Program-made: the position numbers and the translations under genes | In this document: piece after piece, positions 1 to 11,014 of the stretch | Position numbering within the stretch: position 1 is the stretch's first letter | Layout of the letters: each line of letters opens with the position of its first letter | Origin: Tubiluchus corallicola | Taxonomy: Eukaryota > Priapulida > Priapulimorpha > Priapulimorphida > Tubiluchidae | DNA length: 64,000 nt | Assembly (NCBI GenBank): GCA_030141605.1 | Contig: JAQGDQ010000350.1 | Coordinates: 185,489 to 249,488, forward strand | Direction of reading: 5' to 3' | Notes under the pieces: model-generated | Told to the model about the DNA's origin: nothing | Databases searched by the model: none | What the model saw: only the letters and a program-made list of their open reading frames with translations

Positions 1-472
1 GCCGTTGGGTCACTTCACCTCCTCCGCCCTCTAGCCGTTGGCTGCTTGTGCAGTTTCACCGCCTGGTGTCGAGATACAGTGTGGGCATCCCGATTATATA
101 ATATATAATATAATTGTGTGTACCAGACTATGCATTTTGGGGTTATATAGACTATATATTACAGTTCACTTATTATTGTCTTCATTAGTTAATGTTGGTG
201 TCAACGTTTTCACAATGTTTTAATAATAAACTATAATTACTTTTTATTTCTTTCTACATCTAAAACGTCAAATTCGTCCAGGTAATCACTCGCATTTTTT
301 AAAACAAAACACAAGGCAAAGCAACGGTTTATAAGCAAGAATGGAATGCATTCATTAAAAGCTGGTTTTTGGTACCTTCATGAGTAGTACTGTTTTGTTG
401 TTTACACTTACATGAACATAGTAACATTGCATTATTGCATACTTACATGAATTGTATGTTTTTTATACTTAC
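1..472. other. Part of the last intron of protease gene A; no coding seen
   Basis: No convincing exon lies here on either strand. Positions about 270-640 are homologous to about 12,400-12,860, the matching part of gene B. In gene B the final exon lies about 1.4 kb beyond the sixth exon, so the final exon of gene A should lie outside the window on the left. An AATAAA at about 226 on the plus strand has no gene attached to it. Confidence 0.5.
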
Positions 473-3400
473 CAAAGTAACACTACTTTCCGGATTACGT
501 GCGCAGAAAGACCATGGGTTGTAATATCGAGAGCAGCGACCTGTATTTGACACTATTAAACGAGCCTTTTTCAAATGATTTCCTGTTGGTAAACCTAAGA
601 AAAAGTAGTAAATATGTCAGGTGGCGCAGAGAATGTGCCAAAGTTTTGGTCACGTGAGAACAAAATTACAAATTCCTTTCAGAATTACTTCGTTGATATT
701 ACAGATGATTATGTACACTCGTGTTTTACGCAAAACAGCCTTTAAATAAAGCAGCGGAGCAATTAAATCTGTAAACCAAAATACCAATATCGCGGCGAAA
801 GCACTCAGCGAAAGTTGAAAAAAGCAGCCATTGGACTGCAGACGCACGTGACGACGTCTAAATGTAAATATTTGAGTTTTGCATACCTTCACGTTTTCCA
901 CCCCATCCCGCGACAATGACTTCTTCATTAACATAAGTGTGAACGTCACAAACTGGCAGAGTTGCAGGTTGAATATCGCTGTTAAACTTCACTTTTTTAT
1001 TCATTCTCACAAGAGCTATGTCATTAGGCTCTTCAACTGAGGCATTAAAGGGTCTATAATCAGGATGTGTTTTGTACCAAGCAACCTACAAACATACAAA
1101 ACTAATTCTCACAAGAGCTGTGTCATTAGGCTCTTCAACTGAGGCATTAAAGGGTCTATAATCAGGATGTGTTTTGTACCAAGCAACCTACAAACATACA
1201 AAACTAATTCTCACAAGAGCTATGTCACTAGACTCTTCAACCGAGGCATTAAAGGGTCTATAATCAGGATGTGTTTTGTACCAAGCAACCTACAAACATA
1301 CAAAACTAATTCTCACAAGAGCTGTGTCACTAGACTCTTCAACCGAGGCCTTAAAGGGTCTATAACCAGGATGCACTTTGTACCAAGCAACCTACAAACA
1401 TACAAAACTAATTCTCACAAGAGCTATGTCACTAGACTCTTCAACCGAGGCATTAAAGGGTCTATAATCAGGATGTGTTTTGTACCAAGCAACCTACAAA
1501 CATACAAAACTAATTCTCACAAGAGCTATGTCATTACGCTCTTCAACCGAGGCATTGAAGGGTCTATAATCAGGATGTGTTTTGTACCAAGCAACCTACA
1601 AACATACAAAACTAATTCTCACAAGAGCTATGTCATTAGACTCTTCAACTGAGGCATTAAAGGGTCTATAATCAGGATGTGTTTTGTACCAAGCAACCTA
1701 CAAACATACAAAACTAATTCTCACAAGAGCTATGTCACTAGACTCTTCAACCGAGGCATTAAAGGGTCTATAACCAGGATGCACTTTGTACCAAGCAACC
1801 TACAAACATACAAAACTAATTCTCACAAGAGCTATGTCACTAGGCTCTTCAACTGAGGCATTAAAGGGTCTATAATCAGGATGTGTTTTGTACCAAGCAA
1901 CCTACAAACATACAAAACTAATTCTCACAAGAGCTATGTCACTAGACTCTTCAACCGAGGCATTAAACGGTCTATAACCAGGATGCACTTTGTACCAAGC
2001 AACCTACAAACATACAAAACTAATTCTCACAAGAGCTATGTCACTAGGCTCTTCAACCGAGGCATTAAAGGGTCTATAATCAGGATGTGTTTTGTACCAA
2101 GCAACCTACAAACATACAAAACTAATTCTCACAAGAGCTATGTCACTAGGCTCTTCAACCGAAGCATTAAAGGGTCTATAACCAGGATGCGCTTTGTACC
2201 AAGCAACCTACAAACACACAAAACTAATTCTCACAAGAGCTACGTCACTAGGCTCTTCAACCGAGGCATTAAGGGGTATATAATCAGGATGTACTTTGTA
2301 CCAAGCAACCTACAAACATACAAAACTAAACCCTGTATATGTCAGTAAATTAATTAATCAGTCAGTAGAGCAACTACTCAGAAATTATTGAATAAGATTC
2401 AGTGAAAACGCGAAGTTTATTATTTGAGATTATGTCTTGTTTACGGCAGTCTCAGCAGAATTATGATGTGGAAACCATGGTACTAAATAAAACACTCCTT
2501 AGATGATGCTCACAAACTCCAGAGCACACACGTGATGAGAGAAGAGGCAAACAGAGACGCACCACTTTTGAGAGGCCCGGCTGTTAAATCGTGGAGAGTT
2601 GAAATCCGGTCTGTGAAGATCGAGGCTACGGTCAAATGCATGTGCTGTTATTAAACATTCATGAAAGTTTTGGAGCAGTTAAGCAGTAAGAGCTCAAACA
2701 GAGCTTTTAAGCAGTAAGAGCTCAAACAGAGCTTTTAAGCAGTAAGAGCTCAAACAGAGCTTTTAAGCAGTAAGAGCTCAAACAGAGCTTTTAAGCAGTA
2801 AGAGCTCAAACAGAGCTTTTAAGCAGTAAGAGCTCAAACAGAGCTTTTAAGCAGTAAGAGCTCAAACAGAGCTTTTAAGCAGTAAGAGCTCAAACAGAGC
2901 TTTTAAGCAGTAAGAGCTCAAACAGAGCTTTTAAGCAGTAAGAGCTCAAACAGAGCTTTTAAGCAGTATAAACTAACAGATAATTTAATAGCAACTCAAT
3001 GATGTTACAGCACAAAAATGTCATGCTTATTGTTTAGCAGTTAGGAACATTATCCTCTGATGTATGTCTTCATGTGATTGCATGTATCATCTACTCCTTT
3101 AACCCTTTCTGTCCCAAATTATTTTTTTAATAAGAAATTTTTTTTTGGCTTGGTACTTTTGTTCAGTATGTCCATCTTGTTTACACATAATAATTATTTT
3201 TTTCTACTTGTGCCCGTGTGCTAAACATAGCCTGTATCCCGATATAGCCGATAATTTTTTAAAGTTTTCAAGACATTTAGTATGCACGCTATGCTGATCT
3301 GTACAAAGTCGTCTCTAAAGTACTGTTCCTTGCGCAGTTTTTTATGCTATGTAGATTTCTTAGTTTGCCAATTTTTCACCATTTTAGTCTATTGTTATTG

Positions 3401-6386
3401 GCTTAAATCAAAATAACTATTAGCAGATCAAATAACTGTCAGTTTTAAAATTTTATTAACTTTAAAGGCAGAAAATATTCTCGTATCCCACGGGTTACAA
3501 CGGGTATGAAAGGGTTAATAAACTTCTACTGCATAGTTACTCCAGTTATTTGGGGCGCCATGATTGCGTTTTCCCTGTACAACCGACATCACAAGACGAA
3601 CCATAAAGCATTGCAAATAAAAGCAAAGCTAATTAACACAGCAACTTACTTAACCCCCCCCCCCCCCTACTAATGACATGGCAGTTACCACACCCAATAA
3701 GATACTTTAACCGTGTTCAGCAAAAATTATTAAACAAAGGAGTTTCCATTAAAGAACAATAGTTAATACAGAAATAAATGATCCTGAAAAAGTCTAGGTG
3801 ATGCCGAATACATCACTAGGAGATAAACGTGGTGCAGTGTAATGGTTTGGTGTTGATTTGTATGGTATGTTGTGGTTTACCGTGCTTTACAAGTAGTGTG
3901 GTGAGATGCATGGGTGTAACATACTGTGGCGTGGTGAGATGCATGGGTGTAACATACTGTGGTGTGGTGAGATGCATGGGTGTAACATACTGTGGTGTGG
4001 TGAGATGCATGGGTGTAACATACTGTGGCGTGGTGAGATGCATGGGTGTAACATACTGTGGCGTGGTTTGTTATGCAAAGACTTACCCAACGAATTACAG
4101 TCGTTTGAGATATCATGTTGCTTCCCAAATATATTTGCAAGTGTTCCCCCGGAGTTTCTCTGCAACACGTTGGACAAATTAGATAACCATTTGGACCAGA
4201 TGGAAAATTATTATATAGACAAATTATGTTTAACAAGCATATAACGCACAGCTATGCTATCTACTACTAAAGCTGCAAGTTTACGTACTGGCTCATAAGC
4301 ACACTGAATAGTGCCACATACCACAACTTACATGCTATCATAAATACAGTGTGATGCACAACCAACCACAACATCTCTAAGCTTACAGTTTTACTCATAA
4401 ATACTGAGAGCTGTGCTATGTACCACAACAATGACAAGTTTACATACTCGTAAATACACTGAACTGTATGTGGCATATACCATGACATCAGTAAGTTTAC
4501 ATACTCATAAACACAGTGTGTAAAGCTACATACCACAACAACGGCAAGCTTACATACTTGTAAATACAGTAAGCCGTGCCACATTCCATGACAAATGTAA
4601 GCTTACATATACTTTTTCATAAACACAGTTTATTATGCTACATACCACAACAATGACAAGCTTACATTCTTGTACTGTGAGCTGTGACACATACAATAAC
4701 AACCGTAAACTTACATATTTACTTATAAGCTCACAGTGTTGACTACAAACAGCAACTACAGTAAGCTTACTTAAGCATACTTACTGATAAACACAGTGAG
4801 CCGCAGTCAAAATCCAATTTTTATCAATGATAGTTCCTCCACAGAAGTCCTCATTTCGTTTAATAAGGCCAACCTTTAGGTAAAAATATGTAAAAGAAGC
4901 CATACAGATTGTATTGTGCTTAAGGCGATTTCTGTTTGTTTAAAATGGATGTAAAAACTTGTGTTTTAGTACCTGTACCAAGTATGACTTGTTCCTGTTT
5001 AGTTTACTTCAGCTAAGAGCATAACGTTTGATCATAATTGCTGATGCACCTCAAAAATAGTTCGTATACTAATGAGATGATTAATCTTCAAACTTTGTAA
5101 TCCAGGTCAAACAGATTCTTACTCAAAACAAATATATAAGGAACATAGCCATTCTGTGTAAATTTAAATTATTTTAACGAGTTTGATGGCAGTATTCTAT
5201 TCTTCTAAAAGCAAAAATTATATCCTATCAATAGTTACACCTAAGTTTAACAGCAACTAAGGCAAAAAGGGCTGGTCACTCCAAACTCTTTATTGATAAC
5301 CAAAAAAGCTGATTATTAAAAATTCCTTATGGCAGCATGAGAAAACATTTACTTGATTCTATATTGACCTAGAATTGTTCCTTTCCGATCAACGTTGAAT
5401 TAAAACCTGTCTTGATCACAAGGGTTGAGTGCAGTCTGGGCATTCATTGCTTGGAATTGAAACTGAAAGTTTGGCGTTCAGATCTAGATTAAGTCCTTAC
5501 TGTCTTTCTTTTTGACCAAATGTTGGTAGATAATCAATAATCATGAACTTATTTCATCCTGTTGAAGACAGCATTGCAGATGAACGGTTTTGTAAGAACC
5601 TTACTCCTTGTGGTAACATATAACTGACATTGGATATTAAATTTTCAGTATAAAAAGTTCTTAGTCCCCTACTTACTTGTTTAATAACTTTATGCATTGA
5701 ATTTCTCATTAAATTTTATACTTCTACATTCCCATATGAAAAGTGTTACACGAAATTTCAGTGTTTGTCAAAATAAGTTATTTGATATACAGACCATAAA
5801 AGGAAATTCCCTCCCAATTACATCCTCTCCTCCACGAATTCTTGGTTCAGCTGTCAACCTTGCAACTAAAACAAATCAAAAAATCAGACAACAGAGTGTA
5901 AATTATATATTCACCAGGTGTTCGGGATTTTTATGTATAAAATTATTATATACGTATACAATAATACATTCGCATCTGGGTTCGCATCCAGCTTATGCCA
6001 TGCATGGTGTATAGAGACATTTGATACTTGAGTAGTATTTGCTGGCCGCCTGCTCCACTATATATATCTATCCAATCTTTAGTTCCACTGATTTCTCTAC
6101 TCGCTATTTTAATAGGTTTTCATTATTCTGTGTACCCTTTGAGCATTTGGTTGGCTTGCCAAAGCCTAAAAAATAGAGGCTTAATAGGTAATGGAACCAA
6201 AGAATGAAGTATCTGGTACGTTTTTAAGTTTGCCTTATATAGATAGTTAGACAGTGACTGTTACGGACAAAAACCTTTGCAAAACGAACCATTAGCAGTT
6301 GTAGAAAGAGGAATTGATTTAGAAAGACTGGCATCAAACCAAAAACATGTGATACACACTAACGGAAGTAAAGCAGCTAGTTTCAT
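473..6386 (-). CDS. Secreted trypsin-fold serine protease, gene A (3' end outside window)
   Basis: Coding exons on the minus strand are 6386-6275, 5850-5795, 4873-4785, 4159-4087, 1085-887 and 594-473, all with GT/AG borders and consistent phase, giving 217 codons before the left edge. Exon 1 starts at ATG 6386 and encodes a hydrophobic signal peptide (MKLAALLPLVCITCFWF). Exon 2 gives the activation site (PRIRGGED, with IRGG instead of the usual IVGG). Exon 3 has CGGTIIDKNWILTAAHCV with the catalytic His. Exon 5 has NDIALVRM with the catalytic Asp, then VAGWGG. Exon 6 encodes SFCARNPESSVTL, leading to the expected GDSGG exon, which is not in the window. The Cys normally just before GDSGG is missing. 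It is a head-to-tail duplicate of gene B. The third and fifth introns carry repeat arrays grown from its own splice sites. Activity cannot be judged without the Ser exon. Confidence 0.82.
1003..2328. repeat. 102-bp minisatellite x13 derived from the 3' splice site of a gene A exon
   Basis: The anchor GGATG(T/C) recurs every 102 bp from 1062 to 2286, giving 13 units and 1,326 bp. The first unit is the real start of gene A exon 5; the other 12 lie in the upstream intron in the sense of transcription. Each unit holds, on the minus strand, the acceptor TGTATGTTTGTAG, then 84 nt of exon (VAWYKTHPDYRPF... to DIALVR). Most units read GATGTGTTTTG, but the fourth, eighth, tenth and twelfth read GATGC(A/G)CTTTG, the form found in gene B. 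Plus-strand reading frames of 161 and 155 codons here are a by-product of a unit length divisible by three. Confidence 0.93.
2683..2966. repeat. 28-bp minisatellite, ten identical copies
   Basis: The unit begins GCAGTAAGAGCTCAAACAGA and continues GCTTTTAA. It repeats without change from 2683 to 2962, followed by a partial copy. The array is in an intron of protease gene A. Complete identity between copies indicates recent or ongoing expansion. The matching intron of gene B has no such array. Confidence 0.97.
3103..3514. mobile_element. piggyBac-type MITE (412 bp) with TTAA target duplication
   Basis: TTAA at 3099-3102 and at 3515-3518 flanks the element. The ends are inverted: CCCTTTCTGTCCC on the left and, read inward from the right, CCCTTTCATACCC. 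TTAA targets with CCCTTT ends are the hallmark of the piggyBac superfamily. There is no transposase ORF, so this is a non-autonomous copy. It sits in an intron of protease gene A. Confidence 0.75.
3653..3668. repeat. Poly-C run
   Basis: About 15 consecutive C residues in an intron of protease gene A. It is a simple homopolymer with probably uncertain length. Confidence 0.9.
3905..4070. repeat. 33-bp minisatellite x5 beside the exon 4 donor of gene A
   Basis: GATGCATGGGTGTAACATAC plus TGTGGYGTGGTGA repeats at 3905, 3938, 3971, 4004 and 4037. The array ends about 15 bp from the 5' splice site of gene A exon 4 (donor at 4086-4081). The matching position in gene B (13,640-13,770) is only a loose GTGGTGTGGT-rich tract, so array formation is specific to gene A. 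The open frames seen in several registers are repeat artefacts. Confidence 0.9.
4271..4790. repeat. Degenerate ~55-bp tandem repeat derived from the exon 3 donor region of gene A
   Basis: About nine diverged units follow the pattern AAGCTTACATACTCATAAAC then ACAGTGAGCTGTGCYACATACCAC. They lead directly into the real exon 3 border at 4785, where the plus strand reads ACTTACTGATAAACACAGTG then AGCCGC. Each unit therefore resembles the last 15-20 nt of the exon plus its 5' splice site. The units are much more diverged than the 102-bp array and look older. Gene B lacks the array at the matching site. Confidence 0.75.
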
Positions 6387-6525
6387 CTATGGCTCGCAGA
6401 TCTTCCTGAAAAGGATAATCCAAAAAGATTAATAATCGGCCAACAATAATGCAAAACAGGCATAACAATTCCATATATTAGATTGCAATAATTAGTCCAT
6501 CAATATTTTATTTATCAGCAAATAT

Positions 6526-6620
6526 GTTACGGCGATCTGTATAGTTTAGAGGTATGGTTTCTGTATTTCATGTAAGTGGGTGGCATGGTTCGACACTCGC
6601 TCTGGGCGAGATAATGTGTA
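6526..6620 (+). repeat. tRNA-derived SINE head, copy 1
   Basis: The segment carries an A-box-like TAGTTTAGAGG and, about 45 bp on, a B-box-like GGTTCGACACTC, the layout of an internal RNA polymerase III promoter. A diverged copy occurs at 20,702-20,785 in the same relative position, so it predates the protease gene duplication. The acceptor stem does not pair well enough to call a functional tRNA. Confidence 0.5.
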
Positions 6621-7669
6621 AATATAAATCCACTGTTTTCTCATCTTAGAGATCAATATCCTTACATTAAGTCACGTTCAAGTGACGTCACAACATTTGT
6701 GTCGACCAGCAGGCCTATCTCTGACTACCCTCTGGTGTACAGTGTGCCTAGGCCAATATGAATACCTGCTTTTTCCATTTTTTGGAAAATTAAAAACTAC
6801 CCATTTCTTAGAACTGTAGACCGTGATCTGCGCCTAGCAATTCAGCCAATTGGAAAAAGGAGGTTCCAATTCAGATCCATAACCCAACATCAAGGATGCA
6901 AGTAGAGAGGTTAATATTTACAAATTTCCACAATTTTTTGCTAGAAAGACACTTGCCTGATGCCCAGTTGAAGGCAGGCATGTGTGATTTTCAACCGCAG
7001 ACTAATAAAAAACAAAAAATAAACCACGCTAACAATGGCCGGTCCTTTATTAATAAACGGTAAACGCAGTTAGGCAATAAACACCTAACTACCATTTTTT
7101 TATCAAAGTTTATCGACCTCATAACAGAATTACCAACATAGAAGTAAAACAATCATCGTACTTTCACAGTTACAACAGGGGCGTCGTGCACAAAAAAAAA
7201 TTAGTCGGGCCCGACTGTATATAATGACGAAATTTAACTGTTTAAAAAACGTATAACTTTGAATTCCCACACAGTATTGTGCGTACAAGAAAAACGATTT
7301 ATTTATTCCCAACTGGCATTTAACTTAAAGCTATAGCAACGGAAACTTAATTAAAATTACAATGTTACAATGAGTAACATAAACTTACAAAAACCTAAAC
7401 CCTTAAAAAGTACATATTGTGACATATACCCACTCCAGCAGTACTGCATTTAGAAATTTAAAATTAATTGTACCACGAAACATGTAGAATGTAGATAGTC
7501 CACAGAAATAGTCTCAATTGCAAAAACAATAATGACTCAAATGTTATGCAAAAACTCAATTATCATCCAAAAAATACTGTCACTGTAAGAAGTTCATAAC
7601 AAACAAATTACACAAGTTTTCAAACTAGACTAGGCGCTGATAGTGATTACAAAAACTGTACTTACTGTA
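6621..7669. other. Intergenic DNA, no gene seen
   Basis: The first 280 bp still matches copy B near 20,800-21,150. From about 6,960 the match stops. Nothing else is recognisable: no long ORF, no tRNA, no complete TIR element. Confidence 0.5.
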
Positions 7670-8760
7670 ATGTCCACTACTGACACTTGAGGAGAGAGAA
7701 TAAACAAACTTGAAAGAATTTCCAACAAATAGCAGATGGCGTGTGAGTTATGACACTAAACATATTGATAATTAGCACGTAACTGAACAAACTCTGCTTA
7801 TAGAATCTATAGAAAAAATAATTTAACGATTCAAAGTAATGTTATGCCTGGCATACCAGTTATGACAAAAACTTACCAGGCGAAAGCTACATTAAAGTGC
7901 TACTTGTACCCATAATATCAACGTTCTGTTATATCTTTGATCAGTTTTGCATTGTCTGAATTTCGAACAATATTTTTGGCTCCATATAGAATTGTAAATT
8001 ATTATTATTAATACCTTGAAGGCCAATATACCATTGTTTTACGTAATTTCCTGAATTCTAGCTGCAAGAAAGCGAATGAAAGTATAGAATGGTTAAGTAA
8101 ATAGCTACTGCTGCTGCTGCAGCTTCCGATACTGCTATGACGGCTGTGCTATTACTTCTACTATGCTAGTAGTTGTATGCTACCGGGCATTCATACTGTG
8201 ACATTTTATTTCATGGTGTCAGAAAATGCAAAATTGTGGCCGGACAACGTAACAATTAGTTTCGCTTCCGTAAATTAACTTTCGAACAAGAGAGAATAAG
8301 CAAGCTTGCATAAATTTCCAAGAAATAATGCCATGTGAGTTGTGACGTTGAAAATATTTAAAATCACTATGAAGGTACGCTAACGACTCGGATCCTAGAT
8401 AATGCCAGCCATACCTGTTATGACAAAAAGTTGGAGTGCCAACACTACATGAAAAAGCTGCTTGAATCCATAATACCAACATTCTTTTCTGTCATTGAAA
8501 AGTTTTTCATTGTCTAGAAGTTAAAACCATTGTTTATGTTTAAATAAGATTGTAAATTATTATTATTTTTAGTATGAATACTTTAACATCCAATAAACCA
8601 TTGTTTTGTGTAGTTTCCTGAATACTACCTACAAGAAAGCGAGAGAAAGTCTGTGACGTCCCAATGTCTGTTCGTATTGTTCCAGCTATTGCTTCTGCTT
8701 CTACCACTGCTGATACTTCTGCTGCTGCTGCTTCTACTACTGCAGTTGCCATTATTACTG
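7670..8760. repeat. Local tandem duplication (~560 bp x2, diverged)
   Basis: About 7,680-8,170 and 8,265-8,760 share a series of matching blocks in order: a GAGAGAATAA segment, CATACCNGTTATGACAAAAA, TTGTAAATTATTATTATT, a CCATTGTTTT(A/G)(C/T)GTA block, TTTCCTGAAT, and a (CTG)n-rich tail. Both copies have several indels. The short Ala/Ser/Thr-rich frame at 8664-8852 comes from the CTG-rich tail and is not a gene. Confidence 0.75.
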
Positions 8761-9977
8761 ATGATAGTGCTAAGCATTTATATTTGGAGGTGAAAGGTTT
8801 CATTGCCCAGATAATGCAAATGCAAGTAGATAGTTTTGGTTTCATAAGCTAAGTTTTGAACACGCTTGTCATTAGTTCACGGTCCCAGATTGATGGTCAA
8901 GATTCATGCTAATCTATGATTTCGGCAAGCATATTAGAAAATAGCTAAGACTTATTTTGTGCATCTTCAAAGACATTCGTAGGATCATGAAAACCTGCTC
9001 TCACTAAGCAACGATTACATTATTTTTGGTAATTTTTAGGTTTCTACTCCTCACACAATTGGGATTTCGTGTAAAATTATGCAAATATGAAATGCATTTA
9101 TTTACGTTAGACAAGTTAAAATTTGATTTTTGACAAAAAAAAAACTGAAAAAAGTTTTCAACAACTGCAGCATGTGCATCATAAAAATGTATAATATCAC
9201 GTGTGTATCGGCTAATGCAGAAAATTTCAGTAGCTCAGAAAACAGCACTCTGATATGTTTTGGTCTCTATTTCTAAAGAGAAATTCCTGTTAAAAGATGA
9301 GACGACCTTAATTTGTCATTGAGTGGTTGGCTATCTTTTCCCAGATGGAAAAAGTTGGCTTTTTATGGCATATTTTTCTTTTAAAAGTTCGACTTCCAGT
9401 ATTTCTATTATATTCCTTTTATTCTCTTCGAATTCAAATTAATATTCACTTTAGGTGGTTGCTTTTGCGCAAAACCTCAAAACCTAAAAAACAAAATGTC
9501 GAGAAGTAAACGCTGGAAAAAATTGAGTGTTCGTTATTGCTAAAATTTACAGCACGTGGTCTAATTGTCCACAAGTTTTTGCCTCAAACTAAGCGAAGGC
9601 CTTACTTCCAGCAGCTAGAGAAGTTTATCACTACTTTGGTTCCAACATTTCACAGTTTTTGTCTTTGGTTCCTCTACATTAAACAGCTCTGTTTAGTTAT
9701 TGCACACTATCTTATGGTTTAAGACAACTTTTTGTTCTCTACAAATCTTTATCACTACTTTATTTTGTTTGACGATGACCATGTAAACAGATTGATTCCT
9801 TTATAGTTTTCTGAAGTGTCAACGACCCTATTTTTCAGTTGATGATTATATCTGACATTGTTCTGGTATTTAGTCTTTTAACATACAAAAGTTTTTCGGC
9901 CATAACCTAAAAACCACTAGTACCATAAACCAGTAACTTTCAACGCCAAGTGTTGATGTATACCATGTGTACAATAT
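8761..9977. other. Intergenic DNA, no gene seen
   Basis: AT-rich sequence with only short chance ORFs. I see no RNA gene and no complete transposon end. The right part directly precedes the truncated LINE and may include its degraded 5' part, but I could not recognise reverse transcriptase motifs. Confidence 0.45.
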
Positions 9978-10412
9978 GTGAAAGCTATCCTTCGTAAAAC
10001 GGATATTATCTCTGACGACCTCGTGAACACAAAACAACATATCAGGGATTCCGAGAGAACTAAACTGTGCACCTATCTCTATCTGAATCCCGAACTATCT
10101 GTCAGTGCAATGTATAGCGTTAAAGTGAATGAGCTCCATAGGATTAAAACATCTCGGTTACGCCTCTCCTCACATAACCTAGCTATTGAGACGAGAAGAT
10201 GGGCAAGGATAAAAAGAGAGGACAGGCTATGCTCCTGTTCTGGCTTAAACATTCAAACAGAAGAGCATGTTATCTGTTTTTGTCCACTTACTAATCACCT
10301 TCGTGAAGATAACACTGAGCTGAGCTTCAACGTTTTGCATGAATTTTTCAATGGAAACCCAAACTCATATTGTGAATTTGTAAATAACTGTTTAGCGATT
10401 TTTGGACAGTAA
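9978..10412 (+). pseudogene. 5'-truncated LINE: C-terminal end of a reverse transcriptase ORF
   Basis: The last 144 codons include RLRLSSHNLAIETRRWARIK then REDRLCSCSG, followed by EEHVICFCPLTNHLRE. This is the Cys/His-containing tail downstream of the RT domain in many non-LTR retrotransposons. The frame is open to TAA at 10,410, but the RT and endonuclease parts are missing, as expected from 5' truncation at insertion. It lies between protease genes A and B on the opposite strand. Confidence 0.7.
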
Positions 10413-10672
10413 TGATCATGTTAGGCGATAATAAGTGGGTAGTGAGAATGTATAAATAATTCTTCAGTTATTTTTTTTGACAGTAATGATCATGTTAGGC
10501 GATAATAAGTGTGTAGTGAGAATGTGTAAATAATTCTTCAGTTATTTTTTTTGACAGGAATGATCATGTTATATGATCAAAAGTCCTTTTTTTGTAATGA
10601 TCTATGGACTGAACCAAATGTTCAACTATCTGTTAATCAGTCAATAAACATATATATATATATATAGGAATG
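10407..10672 (+). repeat. 3' tail of the LINE: 74-bp repeats and a (TA)n end
   Basis: A 74-bp unit starting CAGTAATGATCATGTTAGGC repeats at 10,407 and 10,481, with a third partial copy at 10,555. The sequence ends in ATATATATATATATAT at about 10,650-10,667. Short repeats and a microsatellite tail are common at LINE 3' ends. Confidence 0.65.
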
Positions 10673-11014
10673 TCATGCTGTGAAACTTTATAACACACTT
10701 GCTTCTAATATTATTAAAGTCTAAACTTTGGCAGTTTTTTTGCGCCCTTCGGAATCTAAATGTGGCCGAGAGACGTAGGTTGGTTCAGCGGACGGGGATT
10801 CATGTGAAATGCGTTATCACACATTACAATTAATTAACAAGTTAACATAAAAGCAGTGAAGTCCAAATTACACTTTTCTTGTATAAGATGTATTACTTTT
10901 TATACAAAACAACATTGTGTAATCAGGATATTTGTAACAAAAAAGCACTAGTAATTTCTTTAAAGTTTTTGAAAAAATCATGCAGTTAGGGGTTACCGTT
11001 TTAACTTGATAAAG
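10673..11014. other. Intergenic DNA downstream of protease gene B
   Basis: AT-rich, no ORF or RNA gene recognised. It should contain the 3' untranslated end of gene B on the minus strand. Confidence 0.45.

Larger units (their letters stand above)
270..6905 (-). repeat. Segmental duplication, copy A (pairs with about 12,400-21,150)
   Basis: Blocks matching copy B in the same order include 270-640, the exon blocks of the protease gene, 5340-6030 (matches 16,350-17,010), 6240-6420 (matches 17,340-17,490) and 6526-6905 (matches about 20,698-21,150). Introns have diverged by repeat expansion in A and insertion in B. The event was a tandem duplication of a whole protease gene with its upstream flank. 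Confidence 0.85.

Noticed and set aside
1167-2348. Two open plus-strand frames of 161 and 155 codons with 34-residue repeats
   Set aside because: They exist only because the 102-bp minisatellite unit is a multiple of three; the true coding content is on the other strand in protease gene A.
2683-2966. Regular 28-bp repeats resembling a CRISPR array
   Set aside because: Copies are directly adjacent with no spacers, and the DNA is from an animal genome.
3829-4244. Several overlapping ORFs on both strands (75-119 codons)
   Set aside because: All derive from the 33-bp minisatellite beside exon 4 of gene A.
6526-6620. Possible functional tRNA gene
   Set aside because: A and B boxes are recognisable, but stems do not pair properly and a diverged copy exists; SINE origin fits better.
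8664-8852. Ala/Thr/Ser-rich 62-codon ORF
   Set aside because: It arises from a (CTG)n-like tract inside a local tandem duplication, with no splice or homology support.
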